NCBI RefSeq assembly: GCF_003330845.1 | Contig: NZ_CP026121.1 | Span: 1,116,001 to 1,180,000, forward strand | Source: Streptomyces sp. Go-475 | GTDB taxonomy: Bacteria > Actinomycetota > Actinomycetes > Streptomycetales > Streptomycetaceae | Reading direction: 5' to 3' | Length of the DNA: 64,000 nt | Part shown: piece by piece, positions 8,420 through 16,388 of the stretch | How the letters are laid out: each line of letters opens with the position of its first letter | Position numbering within the stretch: the stretch's first letter is position 1 | The notes under the pieces: model-generated | What the model was told of the DNA's origin: nothing | Databases searched by the model: none | Seen by the model: only the letters and a program-made list of their open reading frames with translations | Position numbers and translations under genes: made by a program

Positions 8420-9619
8420 TCAGTGCCCCGCGACCACGCCGGACAGTTCGTTCGTGCTCTTCGGCAGCGTCACCGACCTGATCTTCTCGCCCGACTCGAT
8501 GTCGACGGCGTGCAGCTGGCGCTTGCCCGGCTCGGAGACGTACGCGGTGTGGTCGCGGACGAAGAGGGTGGGCCGGGCCTGCTGCCAGTCCAGCGGCTCC
8601 TGCCACTTGTCCACGACGGGGATCTTCTTCTCCACCTTGCCCGTTTCCGGGTCGATGACGTGGAGGGTGCCGTTCGTGCCGAGGACGAGTGCCTCACCGT
8701 GGGGTCCGCGCCCGAGCGAGCGGAAGGAGTAGCTGGTGCCCAGGTCGACCAGGCGCAGCTTCCCGGTCTCGGTGTCGATGAGCGAGATGCGGGTCGGCCG
8801 CTCCAGCTCGGCCTCCGGGTCGGTCTTGTAGTCGCCCAGGAGGATCGGCGAGGCGTCGCTGCCCCGCTGGTTGCCGATGCGGCCGTAGTCGTCGGGGGCG
8901 TCCACCTTGGTGAACTCGCCGTCCTTGTAGATGAGGACGCCGTCCTCGCAGCCGACGGCGACGGCCTCGCCCTTGGCCGCGGCCTCCCCGTGCACGCCGG
9001 GGCAGTTCTCGTTGCGCTTGATCTCCTTGTTGTCCTTGTCCAGGACGAGGGCGCCGGTGCGCTTCTCCTCGGTGCCCAGGGTGCTGAGGAGTTCACCGTT
9101 GCTCAGTTCGATGGCGACGCCGTGGTGCGGTTCGGCGGAGGTGTAGGTGCGCCCCTCCGGCTTCTTGCCGCCCGCGAGGTCGTCGGGGTCGAACACGTTG
9201 ACTTCGCCGGTTCCGTCCGTGAAGAGCACCGTCTTGCCGGCGTGCTGGACGACGTGCCCGGGCTTGGCGCCCTTGTACTCGACGCCGGTGAAGGTCTGCT
9301 CGGCGGCGTTCAGGACGCGGAAGCCGGCGTCGGTGGAGACGATGACGTGGGAGTCGTCGCCGGCGGGGTTGAGCCGGTTGAAGCCGGGCAGCTCGATCGT
9401 GGCGGCCGTCTTCAGGCTCTCGCCGTCGAGGACGTACAGGCCGCCGTCGAACGTGGCGACCAGCGGGTCCTTGACCGCCACGGCCTTGGTGCCCGGCGTG
9501 TTCTTGGCCTGCGCGTCGGACGAGGAGGTGTCCTCCCCTCCGCAGGCGGTCAGGACCGCGGAGGCCGCCAGGGCGAGGGCCGTGCCCGTGAAGGCTCTGG
9601 TGCGTATCGACTTGTTCAC
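8420..9619 (-). CDS. aztD: Zinc metallochaperone AztD-like lipoprotein
   Basis: A 399-aa secreted protein with a lipoprotein signal (lipobox LTAC near residue 26) and a beta-propeller-like body of repeated strand motifs (VLDGESLKTAATIELPG, HVIDPETGKVEKKIPVVD, HAVDIESGEKIRSV). This agrees with the AztD family, which hands zinc to AztC. The start is GTG at 9619 with AAAGGATC upstream. It is the last gene of the azt operon (aztB, AztD-like, aztC, aztD), 74 bp after aztC. Dispersed His residues that could bind zinc are present (EPHHGVAIE), but assignment rests on context and fold pattern. Confidence 0.8.
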   Translation of the reverse strand: MNKSIRTRAFTGTALALAASAVLTACGGEDTSSSDAQAKNTPGTKAVAVKDPLVATFDGGLYVLDGESLKTAATIELPGFNRLNPAGDDSHVIVSTDAGFRVLNAAEQTFTGVEYKGAKPGHVVQHAGKTVLFTDGTGEVNVFDPDDLAGGKKPEGRTYTSAEPHHGVAIELSNGELLSTLGTEEKRTGALVLDKDNKEIKRNENCPGVHGEAAAKGEAVAVGCEDGVLIYKDGEFTKVDAPDDYGRIGNQRGSDASPILLGDYKTDPEAELERPTRISLIDTETGKLRLVDLGTSYSFRSLGRGPHGEALVLGTNGTLHVIDPETGKVEKKIPVVDKWQEPLDWQQARPTLFVRDHTAYVSEPGKRQLHAVDIESGEKIRSVTLPKSTNELSGVVAGH

Positions 9620-9693
9620 CGGTGTGATCCTTTCTGGGCCGCGCGGACGCGGCGTGGGGTGCGGTGCTTGTGTTCAGGGGGTGAGGGAAGGTC

Positions 9694-10653
9694 TCAGGCG
9701 CCGGTCAGGCCGTCGGTCATGGCGGTGGTGTTGGCGCGCATCATCTGCAGGTAGGTGCCGGCGCCCTTGCCCCGCTCGGTCAGCGATTCCGAGTAGAGCT
9801 CCACGACGCGCACCTGACCGCCCAGTTCCGTGCGCAGGACCTCGGCCAGCCGCTTGGGCTGGGAGGAGTCGGCGAAGACCGTGCGCACTCCCGCCTCGCG
9901 CATGGCCCGGGTGAGCGAGCGCAGGTCGGAGGAGCTGGGCGAGGCCAGCGTCGTACCGCTCGGGATCACCGCGCCGATCACCCGGAAGCCGAAGCGTTCG
10001 GCGAGGTAGCCGAAGACGTGGTGGTTGGTCACCAGCGCCCGCCGCTCTTCGGGGATGCGGTCGAAGGACTTCTCCATCCAGGCGGTGAGGTCGGCGAGTC
10101 GGCCGTCGTAGCGGTCGGCGTTGGCGCGGATCGTCTTCTCGTCCACGCCGTCCACGTGCTCGGCGACCTGATCGGCGATCAGGCCGGCGGCCTTGCGCAC
10201 GCGGTCGGGGTCGGTCCAGAAGTGCGGGTCGGGCTGCCCGGCCTCCTCCTCGGGGCCTCCGTCGTCGTGCGCCTGGAAGGTGAGCGGGTCCGCCGCCTTT
10301 CCGGCCTCGAAGGTGGGCACGCCGGACTCGCGGGCGGCCTCCACGTGCCGCAGGACGTTCTCCTCCAGGCCCAGCCCGTTGAAGACCACGAGGTCCGCGC
10401 GCTCCAGTTCGGCGGCCTGCACGGCCGACAGACCGAAGGAGTGCGGGTCGGCGTTGGGTTTCATCAGCACGGTGACGTCGGCCTGGTCGCCGACGATCTC
10501 GCGGGTGATGTCGCCGAGGATGTTGGTCGTCACCACGACCCGGGGCCGGTCGTCGCCGGCCGTGCAGGCGGTCGCCGCACCGGCCGGCACGAGGGCGAGC
10601 AGGGCGAGGAGGAGGCCGCGCAGGCGCCGCGGCCGTCGGGGCTGTCTCGTCAT
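9694..10653 (-). CDS. aztC: Zinc ABC transporter substrate-binding lipoprotein AztC
   Basis: A 319-aa cluster A-I metal-binding protein. It has a signal peptide with lipobox ATAC near residue 30, then TTNILGDITREIVGD, the first metal ligand in NADPHSF, the second in VTNHHVFGYLAERFG, and the C-terminal acidic ligand in VFADSSQPKRL. A flexible acidic/His segment (HDDGGPEEE...DPHFW) lies between the first and second ligand regions, as in zinc-specific members. The start is ATG at 10653, overlapping the stop of the AztD-like gene by 4 bp. It delivers zinc to the AztB permease. Confidence 0.88.
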   Translation of the reverse strand: MTRQPRRPRRLRGLLLALLALVPAGAATACTAGDDRPRVVVTTNILGDITREIVGDQADVTVLMKPNADPHSFGLSAVQAAELERADLVVFNGLGLEENVLRHVEAARESGVPTFEAGKAADPLTFQAHDDGGPEEEAGQPDPHFWTDPDRVRKAAGLIADQVAEHVDGVDEKTIRANADRYDGRLADLTAWMEKSFDRIPEERRALVTNHHVFGYLAERFGFRVIGAVIPSGTTLASPSSSDLRSLTRAMREAGVRTVFADSSQPKRLAEVLRTELGGQVRVVELYSESLTERGKGAGTYLQMMRANTTAMTDGLTGA

Positions 10654-11891
10654 CGTCCGGTCTCCACCATCAGGGCCGGCACGATGTCCAGGTCGAAGGT
10701 GCGCGCGACGCGCAGGTCGTCGTTGTAGTCGATCTCGTACACGCGTTTCCCCTCGGGGTCGTTGAGGTAGGCGCGGCTGCGATCGACCTCGATGACCGGT
10801 CCCGTCTTCCCGTCGGCGCCGGCGTCCAGGTCGCCCGTCACGAGCGGCTTCGTCTCGGAGACCTGCTCGCCGGTGGCGATGTCGTAGCCGTGGAGCGACC
10901 CGTCGGTCTCCAGGACGATCAGGACTGAGCCCTCGCCCGCGGTGTTGGCGGAGACCACGGGGCCGGTGTTCACCCTCGTCCACGCGCGCTCGGTGACGTC
11001 CAGGACCCACACGGCCCGCTCACCGGCCGGTGCCGTGAGCGTGTCGCTGCCGGGCCGGTGGCGGAAGGCCGTGGCGCGTTGCCCCGCGGGTACGTCGTCG
11101 CCGTACGGGATCTTCTCGGCGGTGAACGTGCCGTCGTCCTCACGGACGAGGAGGGCGCCGTCGGCGCAGCCGAGGACGGCTCCGCGCCGGGTGACGGCGT
11201 CTCCCCGCGGGTCCTCGCACCGCGCGTCCGGCGACGCGACGCGCCTGCCCTCGCGGTCGTACACCACGAGCTTCGCGGAGCCCTTCCCGTCGTCGGTGAG
11301 GCCGAGCAGGTGCTCCGCGTACGGCACGACGGCTTCCGCGTGGGTTCCGGGAAGCGTGCGGGGGGAGCCGACCTCGCCCTTCTCCAGTTCGGCCCGGCGG
11401 TAGGTCCTGGCCCGGCCGTCCGCGTCGGTCACCGCGGTCACGGCGGCGTCGCTGCGGACGCGCGCACCCGGGCCTCCGGGCAGCCGGCCCACGTCACGGA
11501 TCCGCGCGCGGTAGTAGTGCACGTGGTCGCCGTGGTCCACCATCCAGGCGCCGCTGTCGAGGACGTGCGTGCCGCGCGGAGTGTGGAAGTAGCCGAACCG
11601 GCCGTCCGTGGTGAGGTGCGTGGTGTCCGTCGTCCGGGACACCTCGCGCACCTTTCCGGTGATGAGGTCGAGGACGCGGGAGTCTCCGCTCCCCGGGTCG
11701 TTGAGAACCAGCCGGGACTGCTGCTCGGCCCGCTCCTGCGCCCCTTCGACGTACCCGTGCGGAGCGGCGGACGTGGGAGTCGCTCCCGGGGCGGACGGAT
11801 CGGCGTCCTGCCCGGCGCAGCCGGTGGCGAGCAGTGCGACGGTCACGAACGCGGCCGGCGCCCAGGGAGTGCGGTTTCTGCGGACGAGCAA
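10650..11891 (-). CDS. Second AztD-like secreted lipoprotein
   Basis: A 413-aa lipoprotein (signal peptide, lipobox LATGC near residue 25) with propeller-like repeats such as VLDSGAWMVDHGDHVHYY, WVLDVTERAWTRVNTG, LHGYDIATGEQVSE and YLNDPEGKRVYEIDYNDD. It resembles the AztD gene at the operon's end but is clearly divergent. The TTG start at 11891 is preceded by a GAGG at 8 nt; no better start was found. It sits between aztB and aztC and is coupled by ATGA to aztC. A parallel role as zinc chaperone or sensor for AztC is inferred; two AztD-type proteins in one operon is unusual. Confidence 0.72.
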   Translation of the reverse strand: MLVRRNRTPWAPAAFVTVALLATGCAGQDADPSAPGATPTSAAPHGYVEGAQERAEQQSRLVLNDPGSGDSRVLDLITGKVREVSRTTDTTHLTTDGRFGYFHTPRGTHVLDSGAWMVDHGDHVHYYRARIRDVGRLPGGPGARVRSDAAVTAVTDADGRARTYRRAELEKGEVGSPRTLPGTHAEAVVPYAEHLLGLTDDGKGSAKLVVYDREGRRVASPDARCEDPRGDAVTRRGAVLGCADGALLVREDDGTFTAEKIPYGDDVPAGQRATAFRHRPGSDTLTAPAGERAVWVLDVTERAWTRVNTGPVVSANTAGEGSVLIVLETDGSLHGYDIATGEQVSETKPLVTGDLDAGADGKTGPVIEVDRSRAYLNDPEGKRVYEIDYNDDLRVARTFDLDIVPALMVETGR

Positions 11892-11912
11892 GGGGATCGC
11901 CTCGGGTTTCTT

Positions 11913-12770
11913 TCAGTCGGTCGCCGCGGCGGGAGCGCCGGCGAGGCGCGCACGACGGTGGCCGCGGAGACCGGAAGCCAGATGGGAGAGGAAGAACAGG
12001 GCCACCGCGAGGGCGGATACCGTCGCGCCGGCCGCGGTGCTCAGGTGCCAGGACAGCAGCAGGCCGCAGAAGGTGGCGGTGATGCCGAGCAGCGCCGCGA
12101 GGGCCATGACACCCCGCACACTGCGCGCCCACGGCAGCGCGGCGGCCGGCGGGGCGATGAGCAGGCCCAGGACCAGCAGCGTCCCCACGATGTGGAAGGA
12201 GGCGACGATGGCCAGCGCCAGCAGACCGAGCAGCACCGCGTGGGCCAGGCGGGGGCGCAACCCGAGCGTCCGGGCCTTGCGCGGGTCGAAGGCCAGGGCG
12301 AGGAAGGCCCGGTGCCCGAGGACCGACACGGCCAGCGCCAGCAGGAGCGCCACGCCCAGCAGCACCAGGTCCTGTTCACGGACGGCGAGGACGTCTCCGA
12401 AGAGGAACCCGGTCAGGTCGACCGCGAAGGACTGCGAGCGCGACACGATGATCACGCCGAGCGACAGCATCCCCACGAACAGCAGGCCGATACCGGTGTC
12501 TTGAGAAAGCCTCGGCGTACGGCCGAGGGCGGTGACGCCGGCCGTCATCACGGCCGCGCTCAGCAGCGCCCCCACCAGCAGGTTGCCGCCGAACAGCGCG
12601 GCGAGCGCCACTCCGGGCAGCAGCCCGTGGGACATGGCGTCACCGAGGAAGGCCATCCCCCTGAGCACCACCCAGGTGCCGGCCAGGGCGCAGATCGCCG
12701 ACACCAACATCCCGCCCCACAAGGCCCTTTGCACAAAGGTCACCTCGAAGGGGCCCGTCAACCAGTCCAT
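11913..12770 (-). CDS. aztB: Zinc ABC transporter permease AztB
   Basis: A 285-aa ABC-3 family (ZnuB-like) permease with about eight transmembrane segments. Characteristic pieces are WVVLRGMAFLGDAMSHGLLPG near residue 35, DTGIGLLFVGMLSLGV and the cytoplasmic loop FDPRKARTLG. The start is ATG at 12770, and a TATAGT -10 (minus strand, 12784-12779) sits eight bases upstream, so the mRNA is probably leaderless or nearly so. It is the first gene of the azt operon and diverges from aztA across a shared Zur box. Confidence 0.88.
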   Translation of the reverse strand: MDWLTGPFEVTFVQRALWGGMLVSAICALAGTWVVLRGMAFLGDAMSHGLLPGVALAALFGGNLLVGALLSAAVMTAGVTALGRTPRLSQDTGIGLLFVGMLSLGVIIVSRSQSFAVDLTGFLFGDVLAVREQDLVLLGVALLLALAVSVLGHRAFLALAFDPRKARTLGLRPRLAHAVLLGLLALAIVASFHIVGTLLVLGLLIAPPAAALPWARSVRGVMALAALLGITATFCGLLLSWHLSTAAGATVSALAVALFFLSHLASGLRGHRRARLAGAPAAATD

Positions 12771-12778
12771 GTAAACAC

Positions 12779-12800
12779 ACTATAATGAAAATCATGTTCA
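12779..12800. promoter_or_regulatory. Divergent aztA/aztB promoters with overlapping Zur box
   Basis: The Zur-like site TAATGAAAATCATGTTCA (12783-12800) matches the Streptomyces Zur consensus at nearly every position. It overlaps a perfect TATAAT -10 for aztA (12781-12786) and a TATAGT -10 for aztB on the other strand (12784-12779). One repressor dimer could silence both directions. No clear -35 hexamers were seen. Confidence 0.75.
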
Positions 12801-13528
12801 ACCCATCCCCGAGTTCCCCCGCTCCCGCCCGGAACAGAACGCCCCGCATCCGCTTCACCGGACTCTGCGCCGGATATCCGGGCCGCCCCGTCCTGCATCA
12901 ACTCGACGCGGAGATACCGGCGTTGGCCACCACGGCACTGGTCGGCCCGAACGGCAGCGGGAAGTCCACCCTGCTCGGAGTGCTGGCCGGTGTGATCCAC
13001 CCCACGTCAGGCGAGCTCCACCACGAGGGCGACCGGCCACCCGCGTTCGTCCCGCAACGCGGCGCCGTCGGAGACGCGCTGCCGTTGACGGTCAGGCAGA
13101 CGGTGGAGATGGGGCGCTGGGGCGAACGCGGTCCGTGGCGCCGGCTGACCCGACAGGACCGCGTCACCGTCGACACGGCCATGGAACGACTGGGCATCGC
13201 CGGCCTCGCCAGCCGTCAGCTCGGCGAGCTGTCCGGCGGACAGCGACAGCGCGCCCTGATCGCCCAAGGGCTCGCCCAGGAGTCGGACCTGCTGCTGCTG
13301 GACGAGCCGACCACCGGACTCGACCCCGAGGCGCGAGAGCGGATCGCGACCCTCCTGACGGAGCTGGTCACCGACGGAGTGACCGTCGTCCAGGCCACCC
13401 ACGACCTGGAAGCCGCGCGCGCGGCGCACACCTGCCTCCTGCTCCGTGACGGCCGCCTGGCAGGCCGGGGAAGCCCCGAGCAGCTGCTCACCGCCTCGAC
13501 GCTCACCCAGCTCTGGCAACCGGCGTGA
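12794..13528 (+). CDS. aztA: Zinc ABC transporter ATP-binding protein AztA
   Basis: A 244-aa ATPase with Walker A GPNGSGKST, signature LSGGQRQRALIAQGL, Walker B LLLLDEPTTGLD and the H-loop QATHDLE. An in-frame ATG at 12785 lies inside the TATAAT -10 hexamer and cannot start a message from that promoter. The ATG at 12794 falls seven bases after the hexamer, so a leaderless transcript starting at this ATG is the best reading. It powers AztB. Its Pro/Ser-rich N-terminal extension of ~15 residues is not family-typical. Confidence 0.85.
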   Translation: MFNPSPSSPAPARNRTPRIRFTGLCAGYPGRPVLHQLDAEIPALATTALVGPNGSGKSTLLGVLAGVIHPTSGELHHEGDRPPAFVPQRGAVGDALPLTVRQTVEMGRWGERGPWRRLTRQDRVTVDTAMERLGIAGLASRQLGELSGGQRQRALIAQGLAQESDLLLLDEPTTGLDPEARERIATLLTELVTDGVTVVQATHDLEAARAAHTCLLLRDGRLAGRGSPEQLLTASTLTQLWQPA

Positions 13529-13547
13529 GGCGACCGCCCCGTGACGC

Positions 13548-14174
13548 TCAGGCGTCGCCGTACGCCTCCCCGCCCAGGTCGAAGCGGGCGGTGCCGGCGG
13601 TCGCGTCCGCGAGCCAGACGCGGACGGCGTCCACGTCCGCGTCCGGCAGCGCGATCTCGATGGTGACCGCCTCCGCGTAGCGCACGTCCCGTACCTCGCG
13701 TCCGGTGGTGCGCAGGTCGTTCTCCAGCTTGCCGGCCCGCTGGTGGTCGACGGTGATCGTGGCGAGGCGGAACCTGCGGCGGGTGCGGGTGCCGAGGGCG
13801 TCCAGAGCCTCGCCGACCGCACCGCCGTACGCCCGGATCAGCCCGCCCGCGCCGAGCTTGACCCCGCCGTAGTAGCGGGTGACGACGGCGACGACGTACC
13901 GCATGTCGCGGCGCAGCAGCATCTGGAGCATGGGGACGCCGGCGGTGCCGCCGGGTTCGCCGTCGTCGCTCGCCTTCTGCACGGAGGCGTCGGCGCCGAT
14001 GACGTAGGCCCAGCAGTTGTGGGTGGCGTCGGCGTGCTCCTTGCGGACCGTGGCGATGAACGCCTGGGCCTCCTGCTCGGTGGCCGCCGGTGCGAGGGCG
14101 CACAGGAAGCGGGAGCGGTTGACCTCGGTCTCGTGCACGCCCGCGCGGGCGACCGTGCGGTATTCGTCCTGCAT
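13548..14174 (-). CDS. YigZ/IMPACT family protein
   Basis: A 208-aa protein of the UPF0029/IMPACT family: N-terminal EVNRSRFLCALAP, the conserved HADATHNCWAYVIG and the DDGEPGGTAGVPML signature followed by VVVTRYYGGVKLGAGGLIRAY, then a C-terminal DUF1949-like ferredoxin fold. Length matches the bacterial family. The function is not well defined; family members have been linked to translation control and proline peptides. It has its own ATG at 14174 and converges on aztA with a 19-bp gap. Confidence 0.88.
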   Translation of the reverse strand: MQDEYRTVARAGVHETEVNRSRFLCALAPAATEQEAQAFIATVRKEHADATHNCWAYVIGADASVQKASDDGEPGGTAGVPMLQMLLRRDMRYVVAVVTRYYGGVKLGAGGLIRAYGGAVGEALDALGTRTRRRFRLATITVDHQRAGKLENDLRTTGREVRDVRYAEAVTIEIALPDADVDAVRVWLADATAGTARFDLGGEAYGDA

Positions 14175-14200
14175 CGGGCCAGCCTATGCGGGGTCCGGGG

Positions 14201-14743
14201 CTACTTCTTCGCGCCCCGGGGCACGGTCACGGACGTGAGCAGCGCACTGCCGGGAGCCAGGGCCCGCCAGGTGGTGCCGCGCCAGGACAGGACGGCGATC
14301 GCCGAGGTGGGGAACTTGGTGGCGACCCGTTCCAGGGTGTCGTCGAGGCCGTCACCGGCGAGCGCGAGGACCAGTTCCTCCAGGCCGGGGTTGTGCCCGA
14401 TCAGCAGCAGCGTCTCCACTTCTGCGGGCGCCTCGTGCACGACGGCCAGGAGGCCCGGGGCGCCGGCGGCGTACAGGCGCCGGTCGAACCGGACCGGCGG
14501 GGGCGTGCCCCACTCGGCGGCGGCCAGCTCCCACGTCCGGCGGGCGCGTACGGCGGTGGAGCACAGGGCGAGGTCCGGCAGGCAGTCGGTCTCGGCCAGG
14601 GCCCGGCCCGCGGCGGGCGCGTCCCGGCGGCCGCGCGGAGCGAGCGGGCGTTCGTGGTCGGTGACGTCCACGGGCCAGGCGGACTTGGCGTGCCGCAGCA
14701 CGACCAGTCGGCGCAGGGGGCCGGATCCGGCACGCTCGATCAT
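14201..14743 (-). CDS. SixA-like histidine phosphatase
   Basis: A 180-aa histidine-phosphatase-superfamily protein with the catalytic RHAKS (LVVLRHAKSAW, residues ~14-24), RPLAPRGRRDA and the second histidine in LLIGHNPGLEELV. It fits the SixA branch that removes phosphate from phosphohistidine. The start is ATG at 14743, overlapping the stop of the CysS-like gene by 4 bp, so the two are cotranslated. The physiological target is not visible from context. Confidence 0.85.
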   Translation of the reverse strand: MIERAGSGPLRRLVVLRHAKSAWPVDVTDHERPLAPRGRRDAPAAGRALAETDCLPDLALCSTAVRARRTWELAAAEWGTPPPVRFDRRLYAAGAPGLLAVVHEAPAEVETLLLIGHNPGLEELVLALAGDGLDDTLERVATKFPTSAIAVLSWRGTTWRALAPGSALLTSVTVPRGAKK

Positions 14744-15462
14744 GACGGGTTCCCCAAATCGCGGGTGAGTTCCAGGCCGAGGAGCCGGTCGGCGTAGGCG
14801 TACGTCTCGAAACGGGCGCCGTCCGGCAGGTCCGGGTCGGTCTCGACGTGGCGCAGGACGTCCAGCACCGCGGGCACGTCCAGGTCGTCCTCCCAGGCCG
14901 CGCGCAGCCGTCCGCGCACGTCGTCGGGCACCGGTCGCGAGGGCCGCCGCGCCCACTGGGCGACAGCGCTCCGCCAGCGGGCGAGGGTGGCACCGGCGTC
15001 GTCGAGACCGGCGGCCTCCAGCCGGACGGGAGCGCTGTGGTGCCGGGCGAGCAGGGCGAGCCGCAGAACGGCCGGGTCGCCGCCCGGCTCCGGCGGGGCC
15101 GCCCGCCACACCGGCGCGACCGCGATCCGCACCCCGTCGGATGCCGCCCCCGCCTCCCCCGCCACATGGATGACCTGGGCCTCGCCCAGGCCCGCGCCGA
15201 CGTCGGGGCTGTCCTCGAAGGGTCGGACGCCGAGGACCGCGGCGCCCGCTCGCAGCTCCGCCTGCCGGTGTCCGCCGGTCAGCGTCGCCCACACGGGGGT
15301 GCCGCCGAGCTCCAGGGCCCGGACCAGCAAATCCGCGACGAGCAGCACCCGCAGGTCCGTGGTGTCGGAGCCGGGCGCGTGCACCTCGACACGGGTCAGG
15401 CCCCGGCGGGCGGGGGCGGCGTGGACCGGCTCGCCGGTACGGGCGTCGATGATGCGCAGCAC
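14740..15462 (-). CDS. Degenerate CysS/MshC-like protein without catalytic motifs
   Basis: About 240 aa. The N-terminus (LRIIDARTGEPV...RRGLTRVEV) and the helix ADLLVRALELGGTPVWATL align by eye with the start and first Rossmann helix of cysteinyl-tRNA synthetase/MshC. The C-terminus (WEDDLDVPAVLDVL) resembles the CysS helical domain. The HIGH motif is replaced by TTDLRVL and no KMSKS-like loop is found, so aminoacylation is unlikely. The GTG at 15462 is preferred (TACGCT lies six bases upstream, leaderless type); an ATG at 15501 adds 13 residues. It is coupled by ATGA to the SixA-like phosphatase. The homology call is by eye. Confidence 0.6.
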   Translation of the reverse strand: MLRIIDARTGEPVHAAPARRGLTRVEVHAPGSDTTDLRVLLVADLLVRALELGGTPVWATLTGGHRQAELRAGAAVLGVRPFEDSPDVGAGLGEAQVIHVAGEAGAASDGVRIAVAPVWRAAPPEPGGDPAVLRLALLARHHSAPVRLEAAGLDDAGATLARWRSAVAQWARRPSRPVPDDVRGRLRAAWEDDLDVPAVLDVLRHVETDPDLPDGARFETYAYADRLLGLELTRDLGNPS

Positions 15463-15584
15463 GGTGCGAGCGTAGGCGGGTGGGCGGAGACGCGCAGGCA
15501 TGCACGGCTTTTTTCGGTCACTGTGGCGGAATCGCCCCACCAATGGCGTGCAGACCACCGGCGCCGTGGGGCGTGCGCCCCGCC

Positions 15585-16388
15585 TCACCGCCGGGTCCCC
15601 AGGAACCGCACATGGGGCCGCCCCTCGCGCCCTTCGCGGCTGACGGCCGCGCGCACCCCGTACACCTCGGCGATGAGTTCCTCCGTGAGGACGTCACCCG
15701 GGGCACCGCTCGCCACGACCCGTCCCGCGCTCAGGACGACGACCCGGTCGCAGTACATCGCCGCGAGGTTGAGGTCGTGCAGGGCGACGACGGTGGTGAC
15801 GGGCAGGCTCGTGACCAGGGCGAGCAGGTCGAGCTGGTGGTGGATGTCGAGGTGGTTGGTCGGCTCGTCCAGGAGGAGTTCGCGGGGTTCCTGGGCGAGC
15901 GCGCGGGCGATCTGCACCCGCTGGCGCTCGCCGCCCGAGAGGGTCTGCCAGGGCTGGCCGGCCCGGTCGGCGAGGCCGGTGCGCTCCAGGGCGGCCCGCA
16001 CTGCCTTCTCGTCGCCGGCCGAGACGGGTGCCCAGGCACGGCGGTGCGGCACCCGGCCGAGCCGTACGACGTCCTCGACGGTCAACTCGACCTGCGTGTC
16101 CGACTGCTGCTCGACGACGGCGAGGCGGCGCGCGACCGTACGGCGGGGCAGGTCGCCCAGCGGCGTGCCGTCGAGGGTGACGACTCCGGCCGTCGGTGCG
16201 ATCAGCCCGGCCAGCAGCCGCAGCAGGGTCGACTTGCCGGAGCCGTTGGGTCCGAGGAGGCCGACGGTGGAGCCGGTCTCGGGTGCGAGGACGACTCCGT
16301 CGAGGATGAGGCGCCCGTCGGCCCGGCGGCCCACCCGGTCGGCGCGGAGCCCGGTTTCCGCGGGAGCCTCCCGGGGCGCTTCGCTCAT
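15585..16388 (-). CDS. BtuD-like ABC transporter ATP-binding protein
   Basis: A 267-aa FecE/BtuD-type ATPase: Walker A GPNGSGKST, Q-loop VEQQS, signature LSGGERQRVQIARAL, Walker B LLLDEPTNHLD and H-loop VALHDLN. The start is ATG at 16388, overlapping the permease stop by 4 bp. It is the third gene of an operon (binding protein, permease, ATPase) led by a cobalamin riboswitch, so corrinoid or cobalt-complex import is the likely role. Members of this family are often auto-named F420-0 transporter; the riboswitch favours a corrinoid. Confidence 0.85.
   Translation of the reverse strand: MSEAPREAPAETGLRADRVGRRADGRLILDGVVLAPETGSTVGLLGPNGSGKSTLLRLLAGLIAPTAGVVTLDGTPLGDLPRRTVARRLAVVEQQSDTQVELTVEDVVRLGRVPHRRAWAPVSAGDEKAVRAALERTGLADRAGQPWQTLSGGERQRVQIARALAQEPRELLLDEPTNHLDIHHQLDLLALVTSLPVTTVVALHDLNLAAMYCDRVVVLSAGRVVASGAPGDVLTEELIAEVYGVRAAVSREGREGRPHVRFLGTRR

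Noticed and set aside
12785..12793. ATG at 12785 as start of aztA
   Set aside because: It lies inside the TATAAT -10 hexamer, so a message from that promoter cannot include it; ATG 12794 fits better.
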